Assembly (NCBI RefSeq): GCF_000814765.1
Contig: NZ_JWIC01000008.1
Location: forward strand, 69,501-133,500
Origin: Pseudoalteromonas luteoviolacea
Lineage (GTDB): Bacteria > Pseudomonadota > Gammaproteobacteria > Enterobacterales > Alteromonadaceae
Direction: 5' to 3'
Length of the DNA: 64,000 nt
A program made the position numbers and the translations under genes. Shown here piece by piece: positions 37,601 to 45,044 of the stretch; the first letter of the stretch is position 1; each line of letters opens with the position of its first letter. The notes under the pieces were generated by a model. That model saw only the letters and a list, made by a program, of their open reading frames with translations, was not told where the DNA came from and ran no database searches.

Positions 37601-39136
37601 CTTGTTGGATGTAGGATCACTATCAGCCAGCTCAAGGAATACACTGTAGTAGGCATCCTTCTTTATCTTTTCATCATCCTGGATAATTTCAACACGCTTC
37701 CTTTTGCCAGACATTGTAACGATACTAGAAACGGAGCCGGGAACTGAAAACAATTCGGCAGCGCGATTGCCACCGTCGTAACTTTCATCAAAGTCATATG
37801 AATACTGAGTACGCCATTCATCAGCGACATCTTTGAGTGTGTTGATAGCATCGTGCATGATGTCTCCAACACCCTTAAAGTCATCTTTGCCTTGCTGGAA
37901 GTGGAGAACGTCTGTTTGTGCAGCGGTCTTAACCCCGCGTACAAGTAGCATGGGGTCGGCCTCCAGAATTTTGTTACGAACGACGGCATGCTGTTTATCT
38001 ACCTCGTCAATAAACAGAATATGATTGCTAAGCTTATCGTCAGAGAAACGAAAGCGGCCAGGTACTGCCATTATCGAACCAAGATATTTGGCAGTTGTCA
38101 TATAGCAGACAACCGCACGACCACTTGAGACCAGTGAGGCAGGGTAAAGCGCGATTAGTTGTTCTCTTACACCGGTCGGAAAACTCTGGTAGCCGTTTTT
38201 CTCCGTCGCAGCTATAGCACGAATTCCGTCGTACACAGCATTGTAGATATCTATTGCGGTCGCCTCAAACTGTTCCTCCTCGTACTTGTCAGGCCTGGAT
38301 TTGGAACGACTAACCTTAGCATGGTAGTGAACAAATCTTTCGTACTTTTGACTAATATCCTTCGCAACAGCTGGTGAGATTGAGTTGTTTTTGATGAACT
38401 CAACTAGACCGCTTATGCCTTTCCCCATTGCTTTGGCTTGATCGACCTTTCCCATCACAATCACAACCATGCTCTTCATGATCTTAATCTCTAGCTTTGT
38501 CTTGCAGAGATTTTCAATCAGCTCCAGCAACTCGTGATAAGACTGGGAGACATTATCACGGGTATCCGTAATAAAGACTATGTTCTTGGATGACTGCGAG
38601 CTGGAGTGGTCATCGTCTTCATTTTCCAGGCTCGTAAGAAACTCTTTGTGTTTGGTTTTTATCTCACTTTTGAGGTTTTCATCGTTGCAATTGGCTTCAG
38701 CCTTTTCGACAACTGAAAGGACAGTTTTATTAAGCCTCTCATAATCAGATTCCACATCAGCATTGCACAGATAGACCTTACCATCATTTATCTTTGAAAT
38801 TGCTCTTAATGCATTACGTTCTGCTACTACAACTCCACTGTCTGCAATAAATTTCAGTAGTGAGAGTGCCTTTAAAATGAAACTGTAACGGTGTGACGCC
38901 AAGTCGTACAGCTTTGTGAATATGAGCAGGTTGCAACTAAATGTTTTACCAGTCCCTGTTTGCGGGGTGAACGGCAGGAAGAACCCTTCACAGGTGTTAG
39001 CACTTCTACTATCAACAGTATTTACTTCAACGTCACGCACTACATGAAACTCTTTTTGAGCCTCATTGAATGTGTCACGAATAGCACGGAACAACGGTGA
39101 TATATTCCCCTCATTAACAGGGTTTTCATTGAACAT
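34634..39136 (-). CDS. 1500-aa SF2 helicase with C-terminal PD-(D/E)XK-like nuclease motif
   Basis: A giant helicase. Motif I is QTGTGKTF (59-66), motif II is ILFIDEVDK (DEVD at 377-380), motif III is AISATA (about 697), motif V is TIVMTSYASMAAGTNPD and motif VI is QAVGRTGR (about 1056). About 300 residues separate motifs I and II, an unusually large insertion, with charged and Ser-rich segments. Near the C-terminus (about 1385-1430), EEKMDGVIEDRHGNKALVDVK fits the D...(D/E)xK nuclease pattern, after a VEAILSANGFKW helix. The combination of ATP-driven translocation and cleavage suggests restriction of foreign DNA. It follows the ParB-like gene after two bases. It does not look like BREX, DISARM, Zorya or Dpt helicases. 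Confidence 0.85.
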   Translation of the reverse strand: MFNENPVNEGNISPLFRAIRDTFNEAQKEFHVVRDVEVNTVDSRSANTCEGFFLPFTPQTGTGKTFSCNLLIFTKLYDLASHRYSFILKALSLLKFIADSGVVVAERNALRAISKINDGKVYLCNADVESDYERLNKTVLSVVEKAEANCNDENLKSEIKTKHKEFLTSLENEDDDHSSSQSSKNIVFITDTRDNVSQSYHELLELIENLCKTKLEIKIMKSMVVIVMGKVDQAKAMGKGISGLVEFIKNNSISPAVAKDISQKYERFVHYHAKVSRSKSRPDKYEEEQFEATAIDIYNAVYDGIRAIAATEKNGYQSFPTGVREQLIALYPASLVSSGRAVVCYMTTAKYLGSIMAVPGRFRFSDDKLSNHILFIDEVDKQHAVVRNKILEADPMLLVRGVKTAAQTDVLHFQQGKDDFKGVGDIMHDAINTLKDVADEWRTQYSYDFDESYDGGNRAAELFSVPGSVSSIVTMSGKRKRVEIIQDDEKIKKDAYYSVFLELADSDPTSNKINKNILQMKLVSDSDGDDNEFVNGFPKVINSLSKAYKTFLSKSVKAVRKIYQNKKDAHNTQVNALKAQKSEFEKTGRLVLGEQWVKVDREPSLISCLNDFTYQLNIDDGVKADIRNKLFGTQGGSGSLLGQDEAIICSGFHGQGCSFDTILRLSDNFVDFENYSIPHSGTGWMASLVGRGTQIVAISATARNKSQIHNFSQVTLKAQLGKRYVEFTKERSLDIYNFYCQKRDYDSHNVNIASRFLKYEPNTLGQFFADSNVMLMKLAVAFPPPSRKGSNQDTNHKTNKEVKEAHKKENSDYLMNVASQLSKMWQAIELFVAHPTNRYMLTFSTRNFGKTPKEKRFFKTYLIKFLEEKYGKKIDIHFAINAEKMRRGDLQKLLTKTMREDGRINIKTIVMTSYASMAAGTNPDCYFHDDDLNRLVYVDESDFKQKKRTMDADCIYLARPSNMFNISDNDDDSDYINTKFKIACLYNIMCLYEGHFIDAHIARKFIRYILSTNDKGKMTNVLASAYASGEHSKMTFENGDDYLASIQMIIEQAVGRTGRTPWKSREVQILADAALAPALAHDERQKHELSHEYFSLREEAVTVHDSGMTTAICIGNPEQRLRRAAIADNKKSLQHFNTEVPKLLGNYRYETFRNADVLDYLFGIISRIGEPTYKSIEESIKEAQQYAIEGGMRIGSEGIWDNYTTTLRNMKNRIVKGKAAPVPPNIVVDKLKVKLKQEAKSRRERANAVAEKWAELREYVLKNPTISESEVIPRFQYVHIEVPRDTAGNAVAEYAYDGIPEIEYADNYEMFTTTKTPKMVSELSSELRVMLGNCDIRKHFSKNGYCLKWKPNTHIVNPAVYCNVYRPALAEQAVEAILSANGFKWSKLPHGLEEKMDGVIEDRHGNKALVDVKFWYCSRVLKNSAEKKMKDTMLKTGIRNIIYINMFKNDPRQECLYKTFENNKTSFMTADFMEVPGIMDKTTFQPLHIAEITKFVSREV

Positions 39137-39138
39137 TA

Positions 39139-40218
39139 TTATTTCTCTTCTGTCTTGAAGTTGAATTCGATGTTACGCATTTGCTTGGGAAGAGAGCCAT
39201 CCATAGCAAGTGCTTTGCATAGCTGGTAAACGAGGCGACCAGTTTTTGCACGTTCTATACCGGGCATCGCTTTGAGAGCATCACGGAACTGTTTGTAGTT
39301 AAGGTCTGCAACAAGATCGCCGGACATGGTTCGTATATCTTTAATACTGGTAGGTTCATGGTATGTAGCAGTTATGGAACGAGGGACTGTGTCGATATGG
39401 TGCAGTACAGTTTTTATTGGCTCCGGGCGGGCTTTAGCAGCAGTTTGCTTACAATCAGGTTGTTCAGTTGAACTCCGGAAAAAAGTTGCCTTTGGACTTT
39501 TTTCCGGTTTGGTCTTTCTGATCTTATCTTCATTGAGACCTAAACCTTCGTAACAAATCTGGCGGCTCAATTGCGAGATTTCAACGTTAGTAAATCCCTT
39601 GCCTTTTAGCTCGGTAATCCACTGAAGTTCTTTGGCACGAAGTTCTTCACGGAATAGGCGGGATGATGTACCCAACTGCTTTAATGATTTTTCATTGCAT
39701 TTAAACTTCTCGGCCCAATCAGCGTACTTAAATGGGAAGATAATCTTGCCCTTTGATGTTGCATCAGCCTTCATAAACTCGATGTAGTCAATAATTGCTT
39801 GCTTCTTATCACCTACGTTACGACGGTATGAGTGTGCATTGTCTGCATTGGCGGAGCAGCTTAGACTGACTGCATCCGAGAAAGAGCCACCAGACCAAAT
39901 CTCTACAATGGTTTCCTCATCATTATAGTCACGGCCTTCCTCGTCCAGTATCTCGCGCAGGCAGATGGTTCGGTGAATGCCATCGAAAACTATGAGATCC
40001 CCCTTTGTATAGGCTTCTTCGGTCAGTGGATTCACATCATTCTTTGATAATTCAACCACCTTGATAGCCCTTACGACGCCTATGTCTTTGACATTTTCCT
40101 TTAGTTCATCAAGAAACTCTCGACCAAATAGTTGACCTCTTGCCCTGATTCTGTGCTGCAGTGTTTTGTCCACTTTCAGTCGCCCTAATTTTACTCTGGC
40201 GGTTTTATATTCTTTCAT
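39139..40218 (-). CDS. ParB/DGQHR-like DNA-associated protein, first gene of the helicase operon
   Basis: A 359-residue protein with a ParB-N-like domain (about 15-160). GREFLDELKENVKDIGVVRAI is followed by LIVFDGIHRTICLREIL; DGIHR at 79-83 resembles the DGQHR signature of DndB-type proteins and the GxxR box of ParB. SANADNAHSYRRNVGDKKQAI resembles the ParB helix after the box. A helical HTH-like middle follows (WAEKFKCNEKSLKQLG, TNVEISQLSRQI), then a basic C-terminus. ParB-fold proteins can bind or hydrolyse CTP, or cleave DNA; which applies is unknown. Ribosome site AGGAAG is upstream. It opens the operon, so it could be sensor or repressor. Confidence 0.8.
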   Translation of the reverse strand: MKEYKTARVKLGRLKVDKTLQHRIRARGQLFGREFLDELKENVKDIGVVRAIKVVELSKNDVNPLTEEAYTKGDLIVFDGIHRTICLREILDEEGRDYNDEETIVEIWSGGSFSDAVSLSCSANADNAHSYRRNVGDKKQAIIDYIEFMKADATSKGKIIFPFKYADWAEKFKCNEKSLKQLGTSSRLFREELRAKELQWITELKGKGFTNVEISQLSRQICYEGLGLNEDKIRKTKPEKSPKATFFRSSTEQPDCKQTAAKARPEPIKTVLHHIDTVPRSITATYHEPTSIKDIRTMSGDLVADLNYKQFRDALKAMPGIERAKTGRLVYQLCKALAMDGSLPKQMRNIEFNFKTEEK

Positions 40219-40491
40219 ATGGTGAAACTTCCTATGCTTTTTTGGTAAAAGTCCTTCTCTATTTTCAGAATATTTGAATGGTTAGAGCTCTTAAATTCAA
40301 TTTCCTTCTTACGATATCAATCTATGGATAGTCAGTGAATGTATGTACTTTCATTAAACACAGGCCAGCACTTTATAAAGGTAGCCGTAGACTCGATTAG
40401 TATTTTTTTCTAGGCTGAACAAAAAAACAGCTTTACAAGCTTATAAAATAAACAGAGTATTGTATACACTAAAATTGTGTACATCATATAA
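40219..40491. promoter_or_regulatory. Divergent promoter region between the two cargo operons
   Basis: A 273-bp AT-rich region between the minus-strand ParB/helicase operon and the plus-strand WYL/Wadjet operon. It carries the inverted repeat at 40,461-40,483 close to the WYL start. One repressor could control both operons from here. Confidence 0.6.
40461..40483. promoter_or_regulatory. Candidate operator of the WYL repressor
   Basis: TGTATACAC, 7-bp spacer, GTGTACA: an inverted repeat ending 8 bp before the WYL ATG at 40,492. There is no Shine-Dalgarno sequence between them, so the mRNA may be leaderless or poorly translated. Autorepression is inferred from the CapW/BrxR family. Confidence 0.55.
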
Positions 40492-41349
40492 ATGGATACG
40501 AAAAGAAAATTAACTAGCCAACAAATCGAAAGGTTCAAAGCCCTAGAGTACATGATCTACTGGGAAGGTGGGACAAATGCCACACGCTTATCCCGTTTCT
40601 TCGGTGTGCATGTAAATGTGATCTCAAAAGCTATTCTTTTGTATCGTCAAGCACACCCAGGCAATCTTGTATTCGATGGCAAAGATCCTGAAAAAGTATT
40701 CATACCGACTGCTAAGTTTACTCCAAAGTTTACGCGGCCTGCATGGTCTGACTACGTGGACTTTATATTTCATAACGCCAATCAATACGTATCACAGACA
40801 TATGGTTTATCGGCATTCTCAAAAGGCTTAACTCCTATTCAGTCTCCTAATCCAGAAGTAACAAGGCTGCTATTTAAAGCTATCCGGATGGGAAAAGAAG
40901 TGATGATTGATTATCGGAGTCGCACTAATCCTCTTGGACAAAGCCGTCTGATTAAGCCATTCGCAATTGCTAATGATGGTTTGCGCTGGCATTGCCGAGC
41001 TTATTGTCATTCTCGGGAATGCTTTGCTGACTTTAACCTAGGCCGAATTATGAGGGTAGAACTTAAAGGAAAGTCCAGCATCAGCTTTCAGCAAGATATT
41101 ATTTGGTTTACTTTTGTCGACATTGAAATAGGCCCACACCCCGAACTGACTCAAGAAGAACAAAATTTGGTACTCAATGATTTTGGCTATGACAAACCAT
41201 TTAAAATACGTACTCGCGGAGCTCTGGTTGATTACACTATTCAGTATTACAGAATAGCTAAAGATCCTGAGAAAGTTTCCGGAAAAGCCTTTCCTTTGGT
41301 TGTCTTGAATTCAGACGACATCAACGAATATTTTTTCCCTGAGGCATAA
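40492..41349 (+). CDS. WYL-domain transcriptional regulator (CapW/BrxR-like)
   Basis: A 285-residue regulator. An N-terminal winged helix (about 10-75: QQIERFKALEYMIYWEGGTNATRLSRFFGVH) is followed by a WYL domain (about 135-200: VMIDYRSRTNPLG, RLIKPFAIANDGLRWHCRAYC, FADFNLGRI) and a C-terminal extension. This is the architecture of CapW and BrxR, repressors that control anti-phage systems and sense nucleic-acid or second-messenger ligands through the WYL pocket. It precedes jetD by one base, so it is part of the Wadjet operon and probably autoregulates through the repeat just upstream. Confidence 0.9.
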   Translation: MDTKRKLTSQQIERFKALEYMIYWEGGTNATRLSRFFGVHVNVISKAILLYRQAHPGNLVFDGKDPEKVFIPTAKFTPKFTRPAWSDYVDFIFHNANQYVSQTYGLSAFSKGLTPIQSPNPEVTRLLFKAIRMGKEVMIDYRSRTNPLGQSRLIKPFAIANDGLRWHCRAYCHSRECFADFNLGRIMRVELKGKSSISFQQDIIWFTFVDIEIGPHPELTQEEQNLVLNDFGYDKPFKIRTRGALVDYTIQYYRIAKDPEKVSGKAFPLVVLNSDDINEYFFPEA

Positions 41350-41350
41350 A

Positions 41351-42136
41351 ATGAACTTGTATCCTTATTTGAAAGCGATTGAGTCCGGTAGGCCTATAAA
41401 CGCAACTCGTTTTATAACGCTACTTAATAATGAGCATGTAAATTTTGATTCTCTGGGCGTGGCTGAATTTGTTCGACCGGAACGATATTTTATACGCATT
41501 TCCAACTATGGTTTATTTGATAAGTTACTGGCAAAGTATGCTCCCAGTCGCTCACGCATACACGCGGCTAAACAAGGCAACTCTCATCGTCATAGCACAC
41601 ACTCTGCATACCTCACAGCGAAATTTGGTCTAAAAGCTCAAACCCATATTGCCATTGAGTGCTCCCCTGAGAAAGCGCCGGAAGAAATGTCCAATTTTGA
41701 CCACTTAACGTCGGTTATTCTTATTGAGAACAGTGACTGTTTTACGTTCAGTGAAGACTTCCTTGTTGCTATGGAGCTTGAAGATATTGGCGTGGAATCG
41801 CTAATTATTTTTTCTTCAGGTAACGCTATCACTCACAAGCAAACACAGCGGTTTTTATCACAATTTGAAAAAGTGTATTACTGTCCAGACTACGACTTGG
41901 CCGGGTTAGAGATATTTGAAACATTACAGAAGCAACTCGGCGACAGAATAATATTCACAATGCCTTCAAACCTTGCCTGTTACCACGGCTATTGCCAGAA
42001 ACCTGACAAGCAGAAGCAATTTATAAAGGCACTAGATAAGGCACATCATTGGAAATTTGCCGAATTAGCTTCTTTGTTTTCTAAAGGGTTGGGTTTTATT
42101 GAGCAAGAAATATTCTTAGGAGAAGAATATGAATAA
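41351..42136 (+). CDS. jetD: Wadjet nuclease subunit JetD / MksG, short form
   Basis: A 261-residue TOPRIM-type nuclease subunit (DUF3322/DUF2220-like). The TOPRIM glutamate lies in VILIENSDCF (about residue 118) and the DxD motif in VYYCPDYDLAGLEIF (about 178); both belong to the active site that cuts plasmid DNA in Wadjet. The protein is clearly shorter than usual JetD (around 400 residues): most of the N-terminal arm domain is missing or reduced. It comes first in the operon after the regulator and overlaps jetC by 8 bp. Identity rests on motifs plus the SMC-like neighbour. Confidence 0.8.
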   Translation: MNLYPYLKAIESGRPINATRFITLLNNEHVNFDSLGVAEFVRPERYFIRISNYGLFDKLLAKYAPSRSRIHAAKQGNSHRHSTHSAYLTAKFGLKAQTHIAIECSPEKAPEEMSNFDHLTSVILIENSDCFTFSEDFLVAMELEDIGVESLIIFSSGNAITHKQTQRFLSQFEKVYYCPDYDLAGLEIFETLQKQLGDRIIFTMPSNLACYHGYCQKPDKQKQFIKALDKAHHWKFAELASLFSKGLGFIEQEIFLGEEYE

Positions 42137-45044
42137 TAGGTTTTCTGTAAATTTAAAGCGAATAATCGCCGTTGATTCTGCTTCTTTTGCTTATGTCGAG
42201 GTTCCACTGGATAGCAACCTCGTCCTATTAGCTAAAGGCAACTGGGGGAAAACAAGCATCGTAAATGCTGTGCGCTTTTTCTTGCTTCCTGAGCTTAACC
42301 TAAATGATTGTGATAAAAAATTTGCCTTTAAAACTCCCGAGAGCACGACCGAACAAGAGTATTACACTAAGGATGAGGTGAAAAACTATTACTTCCAGTC
42401 GGTTCATAGCAAGCTGATCCTAGAGGTGGAGCACAAGCTTATTGGGGGTGGAATACGGCGTCATTGTCAGATTATTTCTGCTGGTAACAACTACAAGCTT
42501 AACCGACTTTTTATAGCGTCTCCATTTGAGGATATCGCGCATTTGTTTTGGGACAAATCAAAAGGAACAAGTGGTGGAAGACCAGACTCCCCCCCTGGGG
42601 AAAATTTGTTTAGCGCGTTGAAAGAAGTCAACAAAACAACGGCGCTTATTCGCAATACAGATGAGCTCAAAAAACAGCTATATAATATCGATGTTTTGCA
42701 TCCGGATGAGTGTCCATTTGTAATTTACCCGCTGCATGATTTGTCAAAAAACTCAATTGAGTCTCTGCGTGCGTTGGTCAAGTTACTCTTTAACCAAGAC
42801 GGAAAATCCCTACAACTAATGACGGCGACGGCCATTGATTCTCAGGAGCAAGGCTCGCAACCTCTGGAAGTAGATGTAAAACAGCTTATTAATGATCACG
42901 ACAGGCTGGAGAACGAACGGGTTGAGTTGGATCAGCTAAAAGCCAATATTCCTGCTTTTGAAGCATTAACCAAAGAGTTTGAAATTCAAAAAGCACAACA
43001 AACACACGAACTGGATTACGCTCAGCTAATGATAAATATTGACGCGTTGAGACAGTATCATGAGCAGAAGCACGGTTTACTTTGTCTGAAAGTGGAGCCG
43101 TTAAAATCGGCCTATGAAGAAGCAGATAAAGTGTTAAAGGAGGGCGAAGAGACACTCAAGATAAACCGGCACGATATCGGTAACTGTGAAAGAGAGCTAA
43201 AACGGCGTGAGTCAATATTAGAAAAATGCGAACTTATTTGTCAGCCATACCCAGGCCTTTCTACATCTGAAGTACTCGATGCTTTAGAAGAGCACCTTCA
43301 AGAAAGGAAGGAAAAGTTAACTCAGTATCAAGATGCCAGCGCACGTCAAATCAGGCTAGAAGAACTGAAGGAGCTGATCCAGCGGGAAACTGGCAACCTC
43401 AAAAAGCTAAAAGAACGAGAGGATAACGAGGCCTTGGCAATCAAGGCGCAATTAGCCGAAAACGAAGTCAGAAAATTGTATTCGATCAATCCTCTTTTGG
43501 TTAACGCAAACCCAGGGCGCTTGCTTAATGAAGATGAAATACAAACCATTTCAAAATTTCTTCAGCTATTTACATTGAACGCAGCGCATCTTCAATTTTT
43601 TGATGAAAATATTGATCTTATTGCTTACGCTGCTGAGCGCTCAATAAGTGAGCAGGTTTCTGACTGTGACGCACAGCTGATTAGCTATATCAGTGAAGAA
43701 AAGGAGTTATTACGCCTTAACGATAACTCCACGCTGCATAACGCATCGGAAGTATCTAAAGTAGAAAAAGAGATAATTCTGACTAAATCAGATTTGGACA
43801 CGCTTAAAAGCTTTGAATTGTCATTTCAACGAAAAAAAGAAGTACAAGAAGAATTAGAAATACTAAATAAAATCAAAGCTTCGAATGAAGTCGAGGAAGA
43901 GAGAAACCTTAAGAATTTAGAAAGTTCACAACAAGCATATGAAAAAGCTGAGTCGGAGCGTAAAACAGCTGCTGAGCTATGCTTACAAATTTCACGGTTG
44001 AACGACAGAATCAAGAGCGACTGTGTGCGTTTTCCACGAGTACAGCATCTTACTGTATCATTAAAGCCCACAGATTCTCCAGAAAACATTCAGCTTCCGC
44101 TTCAGGAAGAGCTTCAAGCCTATGGCCAAAAGCTAGAACGAAGCAAAGACGCAAGAGAAAGCGTTTATACCCAGCTAGTTCAGTTTTGTATAAAAGGGAT
44201 AATAAAAGATGAACACGGAATTATGGAAAGCAACCGCTCACAAGCCGCCATTAGCAAGAGTTTTGATACACTCTCTATAAAATTCCAAACGCTTGACCAG
44301 TCACAAAGCCAACTCGAAAAAGATACGGCCCTACATAACAGCTACTTGCGCAACCGGTTGGAACGATTAGATAAAACAAAGGTCAAAATAGAACAGACAG
44401 TTCAGCGCATTAATGAGGAACTGGCTAATGCAACAATTAATGACTTAGAGTCAGTCAAACTTAAAGTTGTGCTCAATGGAGCCTTTGATGACTTAGTACT
44501 GAGTTGGCGAGAGTTTGATGATTTGAATGCAGCAGCAACTCTGCCCGCAAGCTGGTATGCCAGACTCCAAGAGTTCTTACATTCCGATGCAGTAAATAGT
44601 TTAGACGGCAAATTACGCATGGAAAATATTATTAAACAAGCCAGCTATATGACTAAAAAGCCGGGGGAAATGTGGGATGAAAAAGCACAATCAACCTCAA
44701 CGCAGATCCTGATAAATATGCACTTCGCAGAAATATTCATCCAGCGGCTATGCGATGATATCAGCGCTATTTCGTTTCCGCTTATCCTGGATGAAGTGGG
44801 CACCGTCAGCTCTGAACAAATTCCACCGCTTACAAGAATTCTCAATGAAAAAGGCCATACACTGATTGGTGCGACTACTCATGGAAAAAGTGCGGATCTG
44901 ATTGATGCATTCGGGCAATACCTTTTCATGGATGAGATGAGTACAGCAGAACCTTATGATCCAAAGCGGGTTAAAACGTGCTTTTCTCCTGAGCAAGAGT
45001 TCATCCGTAAGCTCTCAACTCAACTTGCCTTTGAGGGTGCGTAA
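42129..45044 (+). CDS. jetC: Wadjet SMC-like ATPase JetC / MksB
   Basis: A 971-residue MukB-like SMC protein, the motor that extrudes DNA loops to sense small circular plasmids. The ATPase head has an odd Walker A (LLAKGNWGKTS, about residues 33-43) in which the usual first Gly is Ala. Long coiled-coil arms (about 255-640, rich in Glu/Lys/Leu) surround a hinge near 440-520. The distal head has Walker B FPLILDEVGTV (about 878) and the ATTHGK segment. Length fits short-armed JetC. It is followed directly by jetA with no gap. Confidence 0.88.
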   Translation: MNNRFSVNLKRIIAVDSASFAYVEVPLDSNLVLLAKGNWGKTSIVNAVRFFLLPELNLNDCDKKFAFKTPESTTEQEYYTKDEVKNYYFQSVHSKLILEVEHKLIGGGIRRHCQIISAGNNYKLNRLFIASPFEDIAHLFWDKSKGTSGGRPDSPPGENLFSALKEVNKTTALIRNTDELKKQLYNIDVLHPDECPFVIYPLHDLSKNSIESLRALVKLLFNQDGKSLQLMTATAIDSQEQGSQPLEVDVKQLINDHDRLENERVELDQLKANIPAFEALTKEFEIQKAQQTHELDYAQLMINIDALRQYHEQKHGLLCLKVEPLKSAYEEADKVLKEGEETLKINRHDIGNCERELKRRESILEKCELICQPYPGLSTSEVLDALEEHLQERKEKLTQYQDASARQIRLEELKELIQRETGNLKKLKEREDNEALAIKAQLAENEVRKLYSINPLLVNANPGRLLNEDEIQTISKFLQLFTLNAAHLQFFDENIDLIAYAAERSISEQVSDCDAQLISYISEEKELLRLNDNSTLHNASEVSKVEKEIILTKSDLDTLKSFELSFQRKKEVQEELEILNKIKASNEVEEERNLKNLESSQQAYEKAESERKTAAELCLQISRLNDRIKSDCVRFPRVQHLTVSLKPTDSPENIQLPLQEELQAYGQKLERSKDARESVYTQLVQFCIKGIIKDEHGIMESNRSQAAISKSFDTLSIKFQTLDQSQSQLEKDTALHNSYLRNRLERLDKTKVKIEQTVQRINEELANATINDLESVKLKVVLNGAFDDLVLSWREFDDLNAAATLPASWYARLQEFLHSDAVNSLDGKLRMENIIKQASYMTKKPGEMWDEKAQSTSTQILINMHFAEIFIQRLCDDISAISFPLILDEVGTVSSEQIPPLTRILNEKGHTLIGATTHGKSADLIDAFGQYLFMDEMSTAEPYDPKRVKTCFSPEQEFIRKLSTQLAFEGA

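Noticed and set aside
32023..40218. pPIWI_RE, DISARM, BREX, Zorya or Dnd/Dpt system
   Set aside because: No legible PIWI catalytic set, DUF1998 helicase, PglZ/PglX, MotAB-like or HerA-type DptH proteins; the helicase is a GRxGR-type SF2 enzyme with a fused nuclease motif.
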